Shown here piece by piece: positions 1-11,700 of a stretch of 64,000 nt of DNA. Numbering within the stretch: the stretch's first letter is position 1; each line of letters opens with the position of its first letter. The stretch is from Rhynchonema sp. JSB1_4 (taxonomy: Eukaryota; Nematoda; Chromadorea; Monhysterida; Xyalidae), in NCBI GenBank assembly GCA_030248065.1, contig JASAMV010005179.1, forward strand, positions 42,374 through 106,373, read 5' to 3'. The notes below the pieces were generated by a model. That model was given only the letters and a program-made list of their open reading frames with translations, was not told where the DNA came from and searched no databases. A program made the position numbers and the translations under genes.

Positions 1-61
1 GCATGGTAACAAGCGTGACCATGTTCTATATATCGTTTTGCGCCCAATTTTCCATCCACAG

Positions 62-3000
62 GACGTGCCATTTCAGCCTCCACACGCCCAGCCCAACAGC
101 CGCAATCCGCTGGCGCCTTCTATCAACAGAAGACACCACAGTCAGCCAATGCATTCTGGCCATCCACAAGCTCCAACACCACGGCATCGAATCGACCGGC
201 GTTTGTGTCACGGCATGGATCGATCGATACCGGAATGGTATGTTTGGGTATATAGTTGAATTTGAAATATATTCGAAATTTGCTGACAACGCGTTCGAAC
301 TTGGTTCGGTTTTGTATTTATTGATAACTTCACCAATGGGCATGATAACAGGTTATGCCGCGTTCATGACTCAGGCCCAGGCCATGACAATTTCACGTTG
401 CAGAGCCGCATGCCATTCATTTTGACCAGCGCAAAAGTTGGTTGTCAATTATAACTGCCAAGACAAAAACTTTTAGGTTAACAAGTGTGTTGGGGGATAT
501 CCCAATAGTTACCTGTGTTAGTTACCTTTCATTCTGCAGTCACATCTGCCTAATTTTTCAGGGTTCCAAGTCAGCGATGGAGCATCGTTGGTCGTCGGTG
601 TCCAAGTCCTCGACCCCAACATCATCCAAGTTCGGGTCGAATCTGAACGCATCCTTTCCATCCGACCGACGACCGTCCCAATTCGGTCAACATTCATCAC
701 GGCTGGACTCCAATCGACCACCGACACAGACGAAGACAAAAGAATTGAGAAATAAAGCGTTGGATGAACTGTTCAGACAACAGGCCGCTGATGGACCGAA
801 ATTGGTACGTGTTGTTTCATTTCAGTAGTTCACTTAGAAAAAAGACTGATTTAAGGGGCCACATTTCTGACAGGCTCTTGTGTCATATGAAACATCTAAA
901 CATCTGACCATTCCAGGAGACCCAAACATCGCGTCCAACGTTGCCTAAAATAAAAAAGAAGGATCCGAACCGAAGTCTACCCCCACAGCGACCGCCAACG
1001 TCCGATAAGAGCTTGGAGCGAAAAGTGTCCAGCGAACATCAGGTACGATTGTGTACTGTAAATGTGGTTCTTATCTTATTTGATTGATCTTAATTGAAAG
1101 TAGTCAAATTTGGTGATGTCAGATCTGCCTTTAGTCATGGATGTTATCGCTGTTGCCTCGAATTTCTACCTGCAACATTTTGTTGTCGTGACCTTGTCAT
1201 GGACCCTGCATAAAAAATTAATTTGACAGACAAGGCTGATGATCTGAATCTGAGCAAGTCACCAATCTCAGTTTCGTCCATTAATCCGTCAAATCTCCTT
1301 GCCCATTCAGGACTCGGCCAAGAAACACAAGGACAAGGAACGATCCAAACTGAATGACCGTGACGCTGATCGGCATAAGCAGCCTTCGTCCTCGAAAACC
1401 ATCGAGAAACAAAAATCCTCCGAAAAACTGCAACAGGAGAAATCTTCGTCGAAACAACAGCTGGACCGATCCACGGACAAACAACGAAATAAAGAGCAGC
1501 AGAAAGAAAAGGACAAGGAAAATCATCAACAATCTGGGAAAACACCACAGAAAACACAACAGCAACAGGCGAAATCAGGGAAAGAGAAAGAGAAAAAGGA
1601 GGACAGCACGAAGAAACAGAAGGGAAAAAAGAAGAAATACACCAGCAGTGATAGTGAAGACGAGTCAGGGTCGGACTCGGAGTCGGACACCGATAGCGTG
1701 AAGGCACAAAAATCATTCGACAAAGTTGGTGTTTGCAAGTTACACTTACAGGGCAGGTATCAAACTTCGTGGTCGTGCCTTGGTCATGTCACGTGACTTT
1801 TTTTGAATATACAGGATCAGACACTCTCGAAGTATCATTCGCACAACAAAGTGGTATGACCAAGGCAAAACGGATCCGATCTCGATCACCAATTTCGATC
1901 ATCATTATTTATAAATCATAGCATGTCAACAAATGCACAAGTTTTGTCTCGCAGGAACTGCAAGCTATTCTGGCTGAGGAGGCAGCGTTAGGTCTGGGAC
2001 AGTCAATGTATGACAGGGTGAAACGGTCACGTCGCTCGTCAGCGATTCGTAGTGGATTCGGTGAACGTACCGAAGAGCAGAAAAAGGCGGACTCATTGGA
2101 GAAATTGAAGGAACAAAGAAAAGGTGAGCGTAGCAATCTTGTGTGGCCACTCACTGTATTGTCGGAACTTGCTGTTAGGTCGATTCCTGTTTTTGATCAT
2201 CGTGACTTATGATCAGGAAAGACAAGAACGACACGAAACGTTACCAAGCCAGAACCGATCACCACCCTTGATACCCAATCTAATTTGCTTCACCTTAAAG
2301 GGGGCATTTCGCATTTCAAACCCCGTTCAAACTTCGCATGTGTTTAGACAGTGGTCAAGGCGTCATAAAAGTCAAACACCCGGAGGTCTAACGTTCAGCA
2401 TGCGACCAGGAGATGCCATTCAAGAGGAACATCCGCGAACAAAATCAAATGTGGACCAGCCCAATTTCTACCTGCGCATTCAGGCAACTCGCCTGATGAC
2501 AAGGGCGGTCAAGGCGCAGAATGTTTCGCACGATATTTGCCCCTGCCTCATTATAGAATTTCGCTTTTCTTTTTATTTCGAATTGCAACGAATTGTTCAT
2601 GCGTGGCTGCTAAATGTTTCATGGTCTGCTTGTCGCGCTGGAACAATTCGTTGAAATTCGAAATATAAAGAAAAGCGAAATTCCATAGTTAGTGGTGTTG
2701 CACGTTTCATGCGAAACATTCATTCGCCTTGACACCTTTTTGATCAAGCAGTTTGCCTGAATGCGCAGGTATAAATTGGGCTGGTCCGCGACACACTTTG
2801 TTCCTGGATGTTCTTCTTAAAGTGCATCTCCTGGTCGCATGCTGCAGATTGGGTTCTTGGTGCGTGAGAGTTTAATAACGCCCTGAACAATATTCAAATG
2901 CGTGCAAAGTTTGAAGACGGTTTGAAATGCGAAAGGCCCCCTTTAATGCTCCTCCGTTCCCTTTCTTTTTCAGGTAAAGAGAAGCGCAAGAAACGCGTTC

Positions 3001-6000
3001 GGGACAGTTCGAGCGAAGACGAAGAGGGCGACGGTGACGAGTCACAATCAGAGGACGACACCGAATCGGTCCGGTCCAAGCAACACGCCAAACGACAGCA
3101 ATCGCCGAAGAAACAGTCGCGTTTCGCGTCGGATACGGCCGAATCGAGGACTCAGACTGAGGAATCAGATAACGATCAACCCCAACCAGCACCAGCTGCC
3201 GCCAAATCGCAACCAAAAACTGTCAAAAAGAGAAAAACTGAGAAACAATCATCGGCCAGTGCCACCAAGAAGGCGAAGTCGGACAAGCTCGAGATCAGCG
3301 ACGTGTTCGGGCATGGTGAAACATCTGAAGAGGACGAAGGGTCGGTGGCAAAACCGGTCGAATCGCCTCCAGCAGCATCACTGAAGAGGAAGGAGAAGGA
3401 AAAAGAGGGACAACAGCAGATGAAGAAACAGAAATCGGTGGACACGCCTGGAAAAGAAAAGGAAAAGGACAAAGAGAAAAGGGCTAAAGGCAAACAGCCA
3501 GCAGCACCAGGCTCGTCAGATGACATCACGACGACGATAGCTGAAACGGCCGTTAGTCGAAAAACGGAGAAACGGGCGGCGAAGGAGGGCAAGAAATCGA
3601 AAGAAAAAGCAGCTGCAGCGACCACACAGCAGCAAGAAGATGAATCACAACAGGAACCGGCCCCCAAGAAACAGAAGAAAACAACGGCAGCCGAAAAGGA
3701 TAAAGAAAAAGAGTCAACAGCAGCAACCACTACAGAAAGTGTGGTATCGGACAAGCCAAAGTCGAAGGCCGAACTTGAGAAAGAAAAACAACAGCGCAAA
3801 ATCGAGAAATACGAACGAAAGCTGAAGAAACAACAACAGAAGTTGCGCGAACAGGAGGAGAAAGAACAGCGTGAGAAACAGAACAAAGAACAACAGTCAC
3901 AAGCGGATGCTGCTGACAAACCAGTGACATCGTCACCTAAAGGGGCCGTCTTGTCGCCAAAAGCTGTCGGGTCACCAAAAGGACTTGGCTCGCCAAAACG
4001 GACCACATCCCCGAAAGGGGTCAAGCTGGAACCGAAACCGGTCAGTTGATGATGACTTACACTGCCTTAATTTGTAGAATCCAGGCGAATTTAATTGTTG
4101 CAATATGCTTGCAGGAGCCCCAATCACCCGAGATTAAGTCCGAGCCAACCGTGTCCGCATCCGAACATCGCAGCACAAGTGGGTCGGCATCGCCTCAACC
4201 GCGATTCGTGTCGAAAGGCGCTGTCAAAGCCACAGCTGTGCAGAAAATGGTCAAGTCACCCGAAATGCACACACCACCCGCCACAACGTTGGATACTCGT
4301 GAAGAGGTACGAATATGTTGGTTGCTTTTGTCGACAAAGTACGGAAGTTGCTTGAAAAACATAACTTTCTAGATCATATATGTGTGATCTGATCTGATAG
4401 GATCTAAGCTGATTTTTTGCGTTTCGAGATTTAGTGATGGCTCTGGTGTACTCATTTGGACCAACTTTGTTTATCACGCTTATCACTCCAGTGAAATCAG
4501 GAAATCTCAAATTATCTGCGTATGATACGAAAAGAGTGACATAACCAAAAAGTCACGGTAACTCGCTTCGTAAAACCTCGCCTTGAAACATCACAGGTGT
4601 CATCCGACCTAATAGCAGCGTTGCGCAACACGTCAGCCAATGAGGATGACCAAACAGCCGGCATCTCCGATGAGCACGTCCCGGTGGTGGAGTACACCGA
4701 AGAGATCGTGGACGAAGGCGAACCCGAGCTCGTCATTGCTGAGGAGCAGGTGATGGAGCCTGATACTCGGGAGGATACGCCACCGGTAAAACAGACAACT
4801 GTTGATTCAAGTTCGGATTTTTAAAAACTAACTCTTAAGCATACTTGTTCCGCGGAACTGAAGGAACGAGTGGAGGAACGAGCGTTTTTGCTTGCAGCGT
4901 AATGCTCGTTTAACTAATCATCAACAACACTCAGCCGTTGGTCACAAGGCACATGCACAATGAACAGCTTGGGTAGCGCACATACGGCTGAAGCAAAATC
5001 ACTGTTCCTCCACTTTCAATGTATTGAAGCGGGTGGAGGAATTTGTGTTTATAAACAGCCCGACGGTTTCAAGGTCTAATGTTCTGTGTGCTGATGCATT
5101 GAGACCTGCTTGTCAATTTAAACACCACCCAAACCCCCACCCCCCCAACTAACTTCTTTAAAAATGCTATCAGACAAAAGCAATTGCTGTTTCAGACCGA
5201 ACCCGAGCTGACCATACCTACGGCTGAAACATCAGCCAGACCGGCGAACAGTCACGTCGATGAGGTTTGTCCGGTTGTGATGAATTTATGTGTCATTTTC
5301 TCTTATTTCTATGGAGATCACGAAAGTCACACATCGATCTAATTTCAGATAATCGACGACATTGTTCGCGGCTACGTTGAGATCGACCCGGACAAACTGA
5401 TCAAAATGACGGCCAGCAAGGCAGCGGAACAAATGGTCCAACAACAACAACAGCAGTCCACATCAACTGAACGCAATGTACATCAGCCAATCATCACCAC
5501 TCCATCCTGTGCTGTGGCCGGTTGGTTGGACTTCTGAATAATGTTGCAAAATAGATTTGACAGTTGCCGAACTTGGTTCACGCCTTGATCATGTGAAACC
5601 AAGTTTGGCGCCGGCTTTTATGTTTTCATCTAAACACCAGAGGCCGTCTGATGTTTCATAACTCAATTGCAGCAGCAGCTGGCGGCATTGGCACCAATCA
5701 GCAGTCGGGTCAAGCAACGGTCACTCTTCCGCCGTCATGTCAACGTCGACAAGCGCAACAGCCCACTGTCGTCCACCATCAAGCCAATGCACAACAACAA
5801 CAACATCAGTTAGTGACAACGTCAGCAGCTGTCCAGGTCCAACAACCTACTTCGGCGGCCAGTATAGTGGCACCCGTTACGACCAGTGCCGCTGCGAACA
5901 TGACTGCTTCCTACGATCAGCTGGTGCTTGAACAGGTATGAAGTAGTTGGAAACATCAAATTGTGCTCCATACTGCAATAATTAATCTGCCCTTGGATTA

Positions 6001-7594
6001 CAGCAAGCCCAACAACTTCTCCGTCAACAACAACAGCAACAAGCAGCAGCCAAAGCACAAGTCGCACAGTCCTATCCTAATGTAACGGGCTACACAGCAC
6101 CGGTCACATCTGTTGCATCGGGCTATGCTGCCACGCAACAACTGGCTGATCAACAGGCCAGGGCCATCTTTGAACTCCAGGTACTGTAACATCTTTTACG
6201 TTGGTCCAACATCAGCGGAAGTAATGCCATTCAAAAAACACCACTGATGCATGAGCATGATTAACGTTTTGCAGCAACAGCAACAACAACAACTGGCGGT
6301 GATTCAACAGCTGCGACAGATGGGACTGCCCGATGACCAAATCCAACAGTACCTGCAGCAGTACGGCATGGCCATACCGCCGACCAGCGCTGCCGTGCAG
6401 AACCCCGCAATTTTGTTGCAAGAGCACGTCGCCTTGCTGGATCAGGGTGCACAGGCGTACGGGGTGCAACAACGACAGCAGCAGGACCCGAATGATGGGG
6501 GAGAGGTGTTGGCCGTAAGTCAACGAACTTCTCGTTTTTGGATGTTAATTTTTTGGTAATTTATGAAGGCTGATATCAAACTTGCGGATCGGGTTTACTT
6601 TGATTGCATTTTGTCTGCCTCGGTCATTTGATTTGCTTAGCTGATGCAATCAGGACAGCTGACACTGACGAGCGCAGAGAAGTTACTCAATAACCACTGA
6701 AACTTTCACGCTGTTCGAAATCAGAACCGTCGATGTGCAAAATGTTTAAAAAACCAATGTCCAATGTCGATCCGATCTCCCTCACCATGTTTTACACCAT
6801 TCGTAATTTATTTTGTTCCAGAAATACCCGATTCGGTGGCAAGGTTTGCTCGGTCTGAAGAACGTCGAGGCTCTGGTTCAAATGCACTTCATAGCGGGTA
6901 ACGACTCGCTGATCGGTGCGTCTGTGAACGAGGCCAGCCAATCAACGCCCTACAATGGCAATGATGCGTTGATATTGAGGATCAATCAACGAATGAGAAT
7001 GGAGCCCGGACAACTGGATGGCGTGCAGGGACGAATGATGGTTAGTGCTGAAGATCAATGTGATGTTTCACTGGCTGCTTGTATTTATCTTCTCAATGCT
7101 AAAGAATTCAACACAATCATCGTTTACCAATGTTTCAGCTCGGCAACGAGCACTGTGTCCTGCTTGCATTGCCCTGTGGAACATCAGCCAATGACATTAT
7201 GGCCAACTCTGGTCGATTGCAGGAGAGTTTCATCCAGTACCTCACATCCAAGCAGGCCGCCGGCATCATCAATGTGCCCAGCAGGGAGGATCCGGTATGT
7301 CTTTCTTAAAACGTACTACTTAATTGACTTAAAATAAATTAGCCAATCTCAGTCCGATGACATTGCACACTCTTCTTTCATTCCCAGGCAATGATAATGT
7401 TTCAACGCATACTGTTGCAGACGAATCCAATGGGCGGTTACGTGATCCACATTTTCCCGCCGTGCGACTTTTCCGACCAACATCTGACGGTAACGGCTGC
7501 CGATTTCCTGGCCAAAGTGCGCGCCCGTCACACTTCATACCTGTTTGTGGTCATCACAACAGTGGGTGGCCCGGCCGCACAAGTGATGCCCTAG
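62..7594 (+). CDS. spen: Split-ends (Spen/SHARP)-type transcriptional regulator, 3' portion with SPOC domain
   Basis: Spen proteins are large nuclear co-regulators with N-terminal RRMs and a C-terminal SPOC domain that binds co-repressor partners. The RRMs would lie upstream of this window. Exons: 62-237 (start uncertain), 562-804, 917-1042, 1311-1724, 1815-1853, 1955-2123, 2974-4040, 4115-4306, 4597-4785, 5196-5264, 5349-5520, 5673-5935, 6004-6180, 6275-6514, 6822-7040, 7139-7294, 7388-7594, all phase-consistent, giving about 1370 residues. The middle is Lys/Glu/Ser-rich and highly charged (1311-4040), followed by Gln-rich exons (5349-6514). The last three exons form the SPOC domain: KYPIRWQGLLGLKN, then RINQRMRMEPGQLDGV, VLLALPCGTSANDIM, KQAAGIINVPSREDP and HIFPPCDFSDQHL, all hallmark segments. 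It stops at TAG 7592-7594. Exon 62-237 reads open in the required frame, but its acceptor could also be at 77. The SPOC identity is firm; the gene name rests on that domain plus length and composition. Confidence 0.9.
2299..2942. mobile_element. Foldback MITE with TTAA flanks, in a Spen intron
   Basis: TTAA at 2295-2298 and again at 2943-2946 flank a 644-bp segment. Its ends are inverted copies (AGGGGGCATTTCGCATTTC against AGGGGGCCTTTCGCATTTC on the other strand). The inverted match runs almost to the centre: 2555-2600 pairs with about 2640-2690, and 2400-2500 with about 2760-2840. TTAA duplications are typical of piggyBac-type transposition. There is no coding capacity. It lies wholly within the intron between Spen exons 1955-2123 and 2974-4040. 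Confidence 0.75.
4838..5126 (-). repeat. Truncated copy of the GTGCGCTTATACT-family MITE
   Basis: This intronic stretch is an inverted, diverged copy of most of 27391-27781, sharing GTTCCGCGGAACTGAAGGAA at one end and TTGAAGCGGGTGGAGGAATT within. The distal end is missing. It lies in the Spen intron 4786-5195. Confidence 0.7.
6641..6700 (+). other. Possible alternative terminal exon of Spen that omits SPOC
   Basis: Within the intron before the SPOC exons, an acceptor (ATTTGCTTAG) at 6631-6640 is followed by 19 in-frame codons and TGA (phase 0 from exon 6275-6514). They encode LMQSGQLTLTSAEKLLNNH, which looks protein-like. Using it would end the protein before the SPOC domain. No donor follows in this frame, so it could only be a last exon. 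It may be chance. Confidence 0.3.
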
Positions 7595-8467
7595 CAAGTG
7601 AAACATCGCATGTGTCAAACTATGACAACATATACTTCAACAAAACACAACATTCTTGTGTTCATATTGGTGCTATGTATATCGCTGCATCGTTGTTTCA
7701 CATGATGAAGATTAGTTGTACCTGTCACACACTGTTTGTGATGGAAAGAAGGCTGGTTTGCAAACATACGGTCACGCAGGAGATTTACGGTGACTCCAGC
7801 AACGCACAGGTGTAACAATGCAAACCGGCCCTATATGTAGTTTTCAGATTTGGCTAAATCCGTGAAGAGTTCCGGAGTTCCTTATTTGTTACTACACTCT
7901 CCTGTGATACTGTGCAGATGTAGATCAAGCATATTTACATACTGTTCCATAGTAAGATCGCCTTTAGGTTTGGAATGAGGTAGAATTTGTCCGATTGTGT
8001 CGCTCAGTGTTGTAATTGACTGCTGGGCGGCATAAATGGACAAACTGTCCACAACTTTCTTTATCATAAACATCAATAGTCTGTTATTCGCTAGTTCTTG
8101 TTTGATTTTTCTTTTTTCGATCCGAAGATAAGATGTTTGATCAGTTGCTCCTATACATCTGCCTGCACTTTCAGAAACTTCTATATTATTCCCGTTGTTC
8201 GTTCCAAGAAACTTTGATCATATGATTACTGTTCGTTTCAGGCCCGTTTTTTTCTTTTTTTGTGTGCTTTTTCTATTGTATGTTTATAAAGTTCTTTTGC
8301 GTTTCTATTTATGATGTTTATTCTCTTATTATTGGTTCTTAAATGTGCGTGTGTGTATGTGTGTCGTCCTATTAGTCATTCTGTTACACGGTTGGATACT
8401 CTTTGGCTACAAACGCAAACAAGTACAGAAAAGTAATAAACTATTGCAAAAGTCGATGACAGGATAT
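7595..8467 (+). other. Spen 3' UTR and convergent-gene interval
   Basis: This interval has no exon of either neighbour. AATAAA at 8435-8440 is the likely poly(A) signal for Spen. A GT-rich tract (8345-8365) lies inside. On the minus strand, 7882-8076 is open for 64 codons with a protein-like composition, but I recognise no family. Confidence 0.6.
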
Positions 8468-8473
8468 TTTATT
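8468..8473 (-). promoter_or_regulatory. Poly(A) signal of the channel gene (AATAAA)
   Basis: TTTATT on the plus strand, 265 bp beyond the channel stop codon and only 28 bp from the convergent Spen AATAAA at 8435-8440. Confidence 0.65.
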
Positions 8474-8737
8474 AACAATCACAAAAATGATATGGTTATT
8501 TCCTGAATCTGACAAAAAGCAAAGCAAATACAAAGAATTGCGGAACCACATACAATACGGTACATAGTGTTGCTGAACTTCACGCACGTGATGAAGCTGC
8601 TCTGAAAAGCACACAGGAAGCATACATAGTTCATTTGCACATATATGAAGGTATATTACGAAAGAATACGCAAGATTAACAAATAAGGAACGACCACAAT
8701 TATTTAGCTCACGCACCGGGACGAAACAAATAGCCAG

Positions 8738-11700
8738 TCAGGTCCATCCATAACTCAGGAACCAGAGCAGACACGCGACGACAGTGACCATGAACGTGAT
8801 TAGGGACACGTTCTCGACTCTGTCGGCCAGTCGCAACCAATCCATCTTGATCTTGGTTGTTCTGTCGTGTTTGTCCCATCTCAACTGCGCTTTCTTGATG
8901 TGTGTGCGTACGTCGCCCAACACCGAGTCCAATTCGGCTAACGTTGTGGTTGTTGTTGCTGTCTGGCTGGGTGATGTTTCATGCTGCAACTGCATTTCGT
9001 GCTGCTGTTGTTTGCGAGACGCGGCCGACTCTTTTCGTGCAGCTGTGGCTGAGCAGGGGTAGTCGGGGGAGAGCAATGATGACTCCATGTAGTTGGACGA
9101 CAGAATGTGGTTGGGCGCCTGAACGTGGTGAACGTGTTCACTATGAAATTACCCTACCTGGTGACCGACAATTTGGTCCCAATTTTTTTACTTTGTACAT
9201 TAGGCTGAATATGCACTGCGCCCGGAATGAAAATTGGTGATCGTATCGGACATGGGCTAGGACATGTTCAACAAACTGATCACTTTGATGCCGTCTCATC
9301 ACAGTTTCTGTTACTGTCAGTATGCGATCGACAAACCCGCCCATTGTGGCAGAAAATCGCGAGTACCGATGAGGCCACCAGAAAGAGCAGGGAACTTGAT
9401 TTTCATACCTGATGACATTGCGGTGGTGTATCCCCAGTGGCCTGTGCATCGAGCAGCTTTTCGTGCATCTCGGGTGCAGTCCGACCGGTGGTGCCCAGCC
9501 GTGTGCTTACGTCACCGTTGATGTACAGCCGACATGAACAGTCAAGCTGAAACATCTGTGCGACAATCTGGCGGAAATTATCTTATTTTCATGAGTCGCT
9601 ATCTAGCTTGGTGAGCGGATCGGTAGACTTACTGATGCCGCTTCTGTCGACCAGCGGAAAGTTCATTGTAACTGTCTAGGAACAATTGTAAGGTTGGCAG
9701 TGTTTGCGTGGCATCTGTGAAGTTCGAAAGATCATTACTTCAACAACATCACGCAATGAAGGTTTACGGCATGTATGTAGTGTGTCCTATCCGACCCGAT
9801 CACCAAGCTTTTATGCCACACTCGGTTTCTTGTCCTAATTTTCATTCCTATGGTCTCGCACCACCGCCTACCATTCTGCATTGCATCGCATTTCGGCATT
9901 TCTTGCGTTTGTTGCCCATCCTTCCACTGGTGGGACGTGAGCCGGGCACAGTGCTGCTTGGCTGTACACTTGTCTTCAGGCACATAAACTTGGCTGCCCA
10001 TGTTGGTACCTGCAATTTATGCGTGTACATTGGGTGGTATAGGTAATCCGCCAGCTCATGGCACTCGGACACACAGGCTACATGCTACATTACTGCCGTC
10101 AATGAATGGATCTATTCTCTGCAGTTATCCGTTGAAACACCCCCAAATTTTGCAGCAATGCAGAAAAGTGTGATGTTAAGTAGCAAATGAAAACCGGATA
10201 AATTAAAAAGCGGTCATCAAAGTATGACACTCGCTCAAAGTGTACATTTTGTTTAGAAAATGGCGTGTGCTGCTGCATGCGCTGTGTGTCTAAAAAGTGC
10301 CATGAGCCGATGGACTGCCCATACATACCGGCCACGTGTGTACAGTCTGACTTTCTTCAGTGACATGATCGGGCACTTTATGGTGGAAGAGCGTTACTAA
10401 TGAAGAAAGTACACAAAAAGTGTACACGAATGCAGCCACATTTGATTCATCCGAAAGCAGCGTACACCCACCGGTTTATTGTAGATGCCCTGTTTCTCAA
10501 TGACGATCACAAGTGAACTGCTGATGATTGCACACGACAACAGGCCGACCATGCACGAGTAGTAAAAGGCTGCAGTTGCAGTAAACGGTAGTCCTTTTAT
10601 GTTTCAATCATTGATTTTTTAAAAACAATATTTGGTTTTATCCACCAACCAATGAGCGGTACGCCATCGGATGTGCGAGGCAGTTTATCGGACACGCCTG
10701 TTTGCAGGAAGAATATCGCCAGAATCGTGGTCAGACCCATTTTGACCTGAATGAAAATAAAGAATGAAGAAATCATTTTCAGTTGTTACGCACAGATATG
10801 AAACCTCACAACTGGCGAGCTGATGTTAAGCAAGGACATTATCATAAGAAGCGTGGCCCCACATACAGTGACACAAAAATGAAAAAAAAGACATTTCGCG
10901 CACCTTTTCCTGATGCGTGCCACTGCCAACGCTGGCCATGTGGAAGCCGAGCAGCGCCGAGACCGTGAGTGTGAATGAAGGGAACACCAGATTCATGACG
11001 TAGAAGAACGGTTTGCGCTTGATGTGTACGTTGTAGGACAGGATGGGGAAATAGCCGTACGAGTAGAACTCGCGTGTTCGGGTGACGGTCATTTTGAGCA
11101 GATGCCACTCCTCGTTGGCCAGGAAGATCGACAGATCGACCTGTGAATGGATTCGAAGTGATTAGAATTGATTGTATTGATCGGTTGATTGATGATCGAT
11201 TGATTGGCCAGCCCAATCTGCTCTCGTCTGCGGCTTGAACGTTGGTTAGGTTGTCTGACAGCAAGCGTTGGCGCGTTGAGGACAGCACACGAACACTGTG
11301 GCAGCTGCAGCGAAATCGTTTGCGGCAAGATGAACTGAGCTGGAGCTAGCGTCGCCGAAACCGAATATGGTACAGCGGTACAATTATAGAGCCAAGCGGG
11401 ATGAAACCAAATTGAAGGAAAGACAACTGAGAAAAACTAAAAACAGAAACCATATGCTAAACAGCCAGATATTGCGTTGTAATAATGAGAAGCGCTTCAA
11501 TAACCCAAGTAGAACGACAGCCTTGTGCTAACAGCCTGAGGTAACCGACATAAAATAATAAATTCAGCGAAAGACGCACGAGAGGCATGAAACTGAGGCC
11601 TTGTGTACGCTGAGAAAATTTCCGCTCTTGAAACAGCTTTGCAATTATAGGATGCCTTGCATTGGCAAGAATTAGACAGAAATCAAAGACACAAGGCTTG

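Noticed and set aside
3176..4024. 282-codon minus-strand ORF opposite the Spen charged exon
   Set aside because: It is the Ser/Phe/Cys-rich shadow of a Lys/Glu-rich coding strand.
9141..9449. 102-codon minus-strand ORF between channel exons
   Set aside because: It starts inside an intron; exons 9546-9409 and 9118-8738 join in phase without it.
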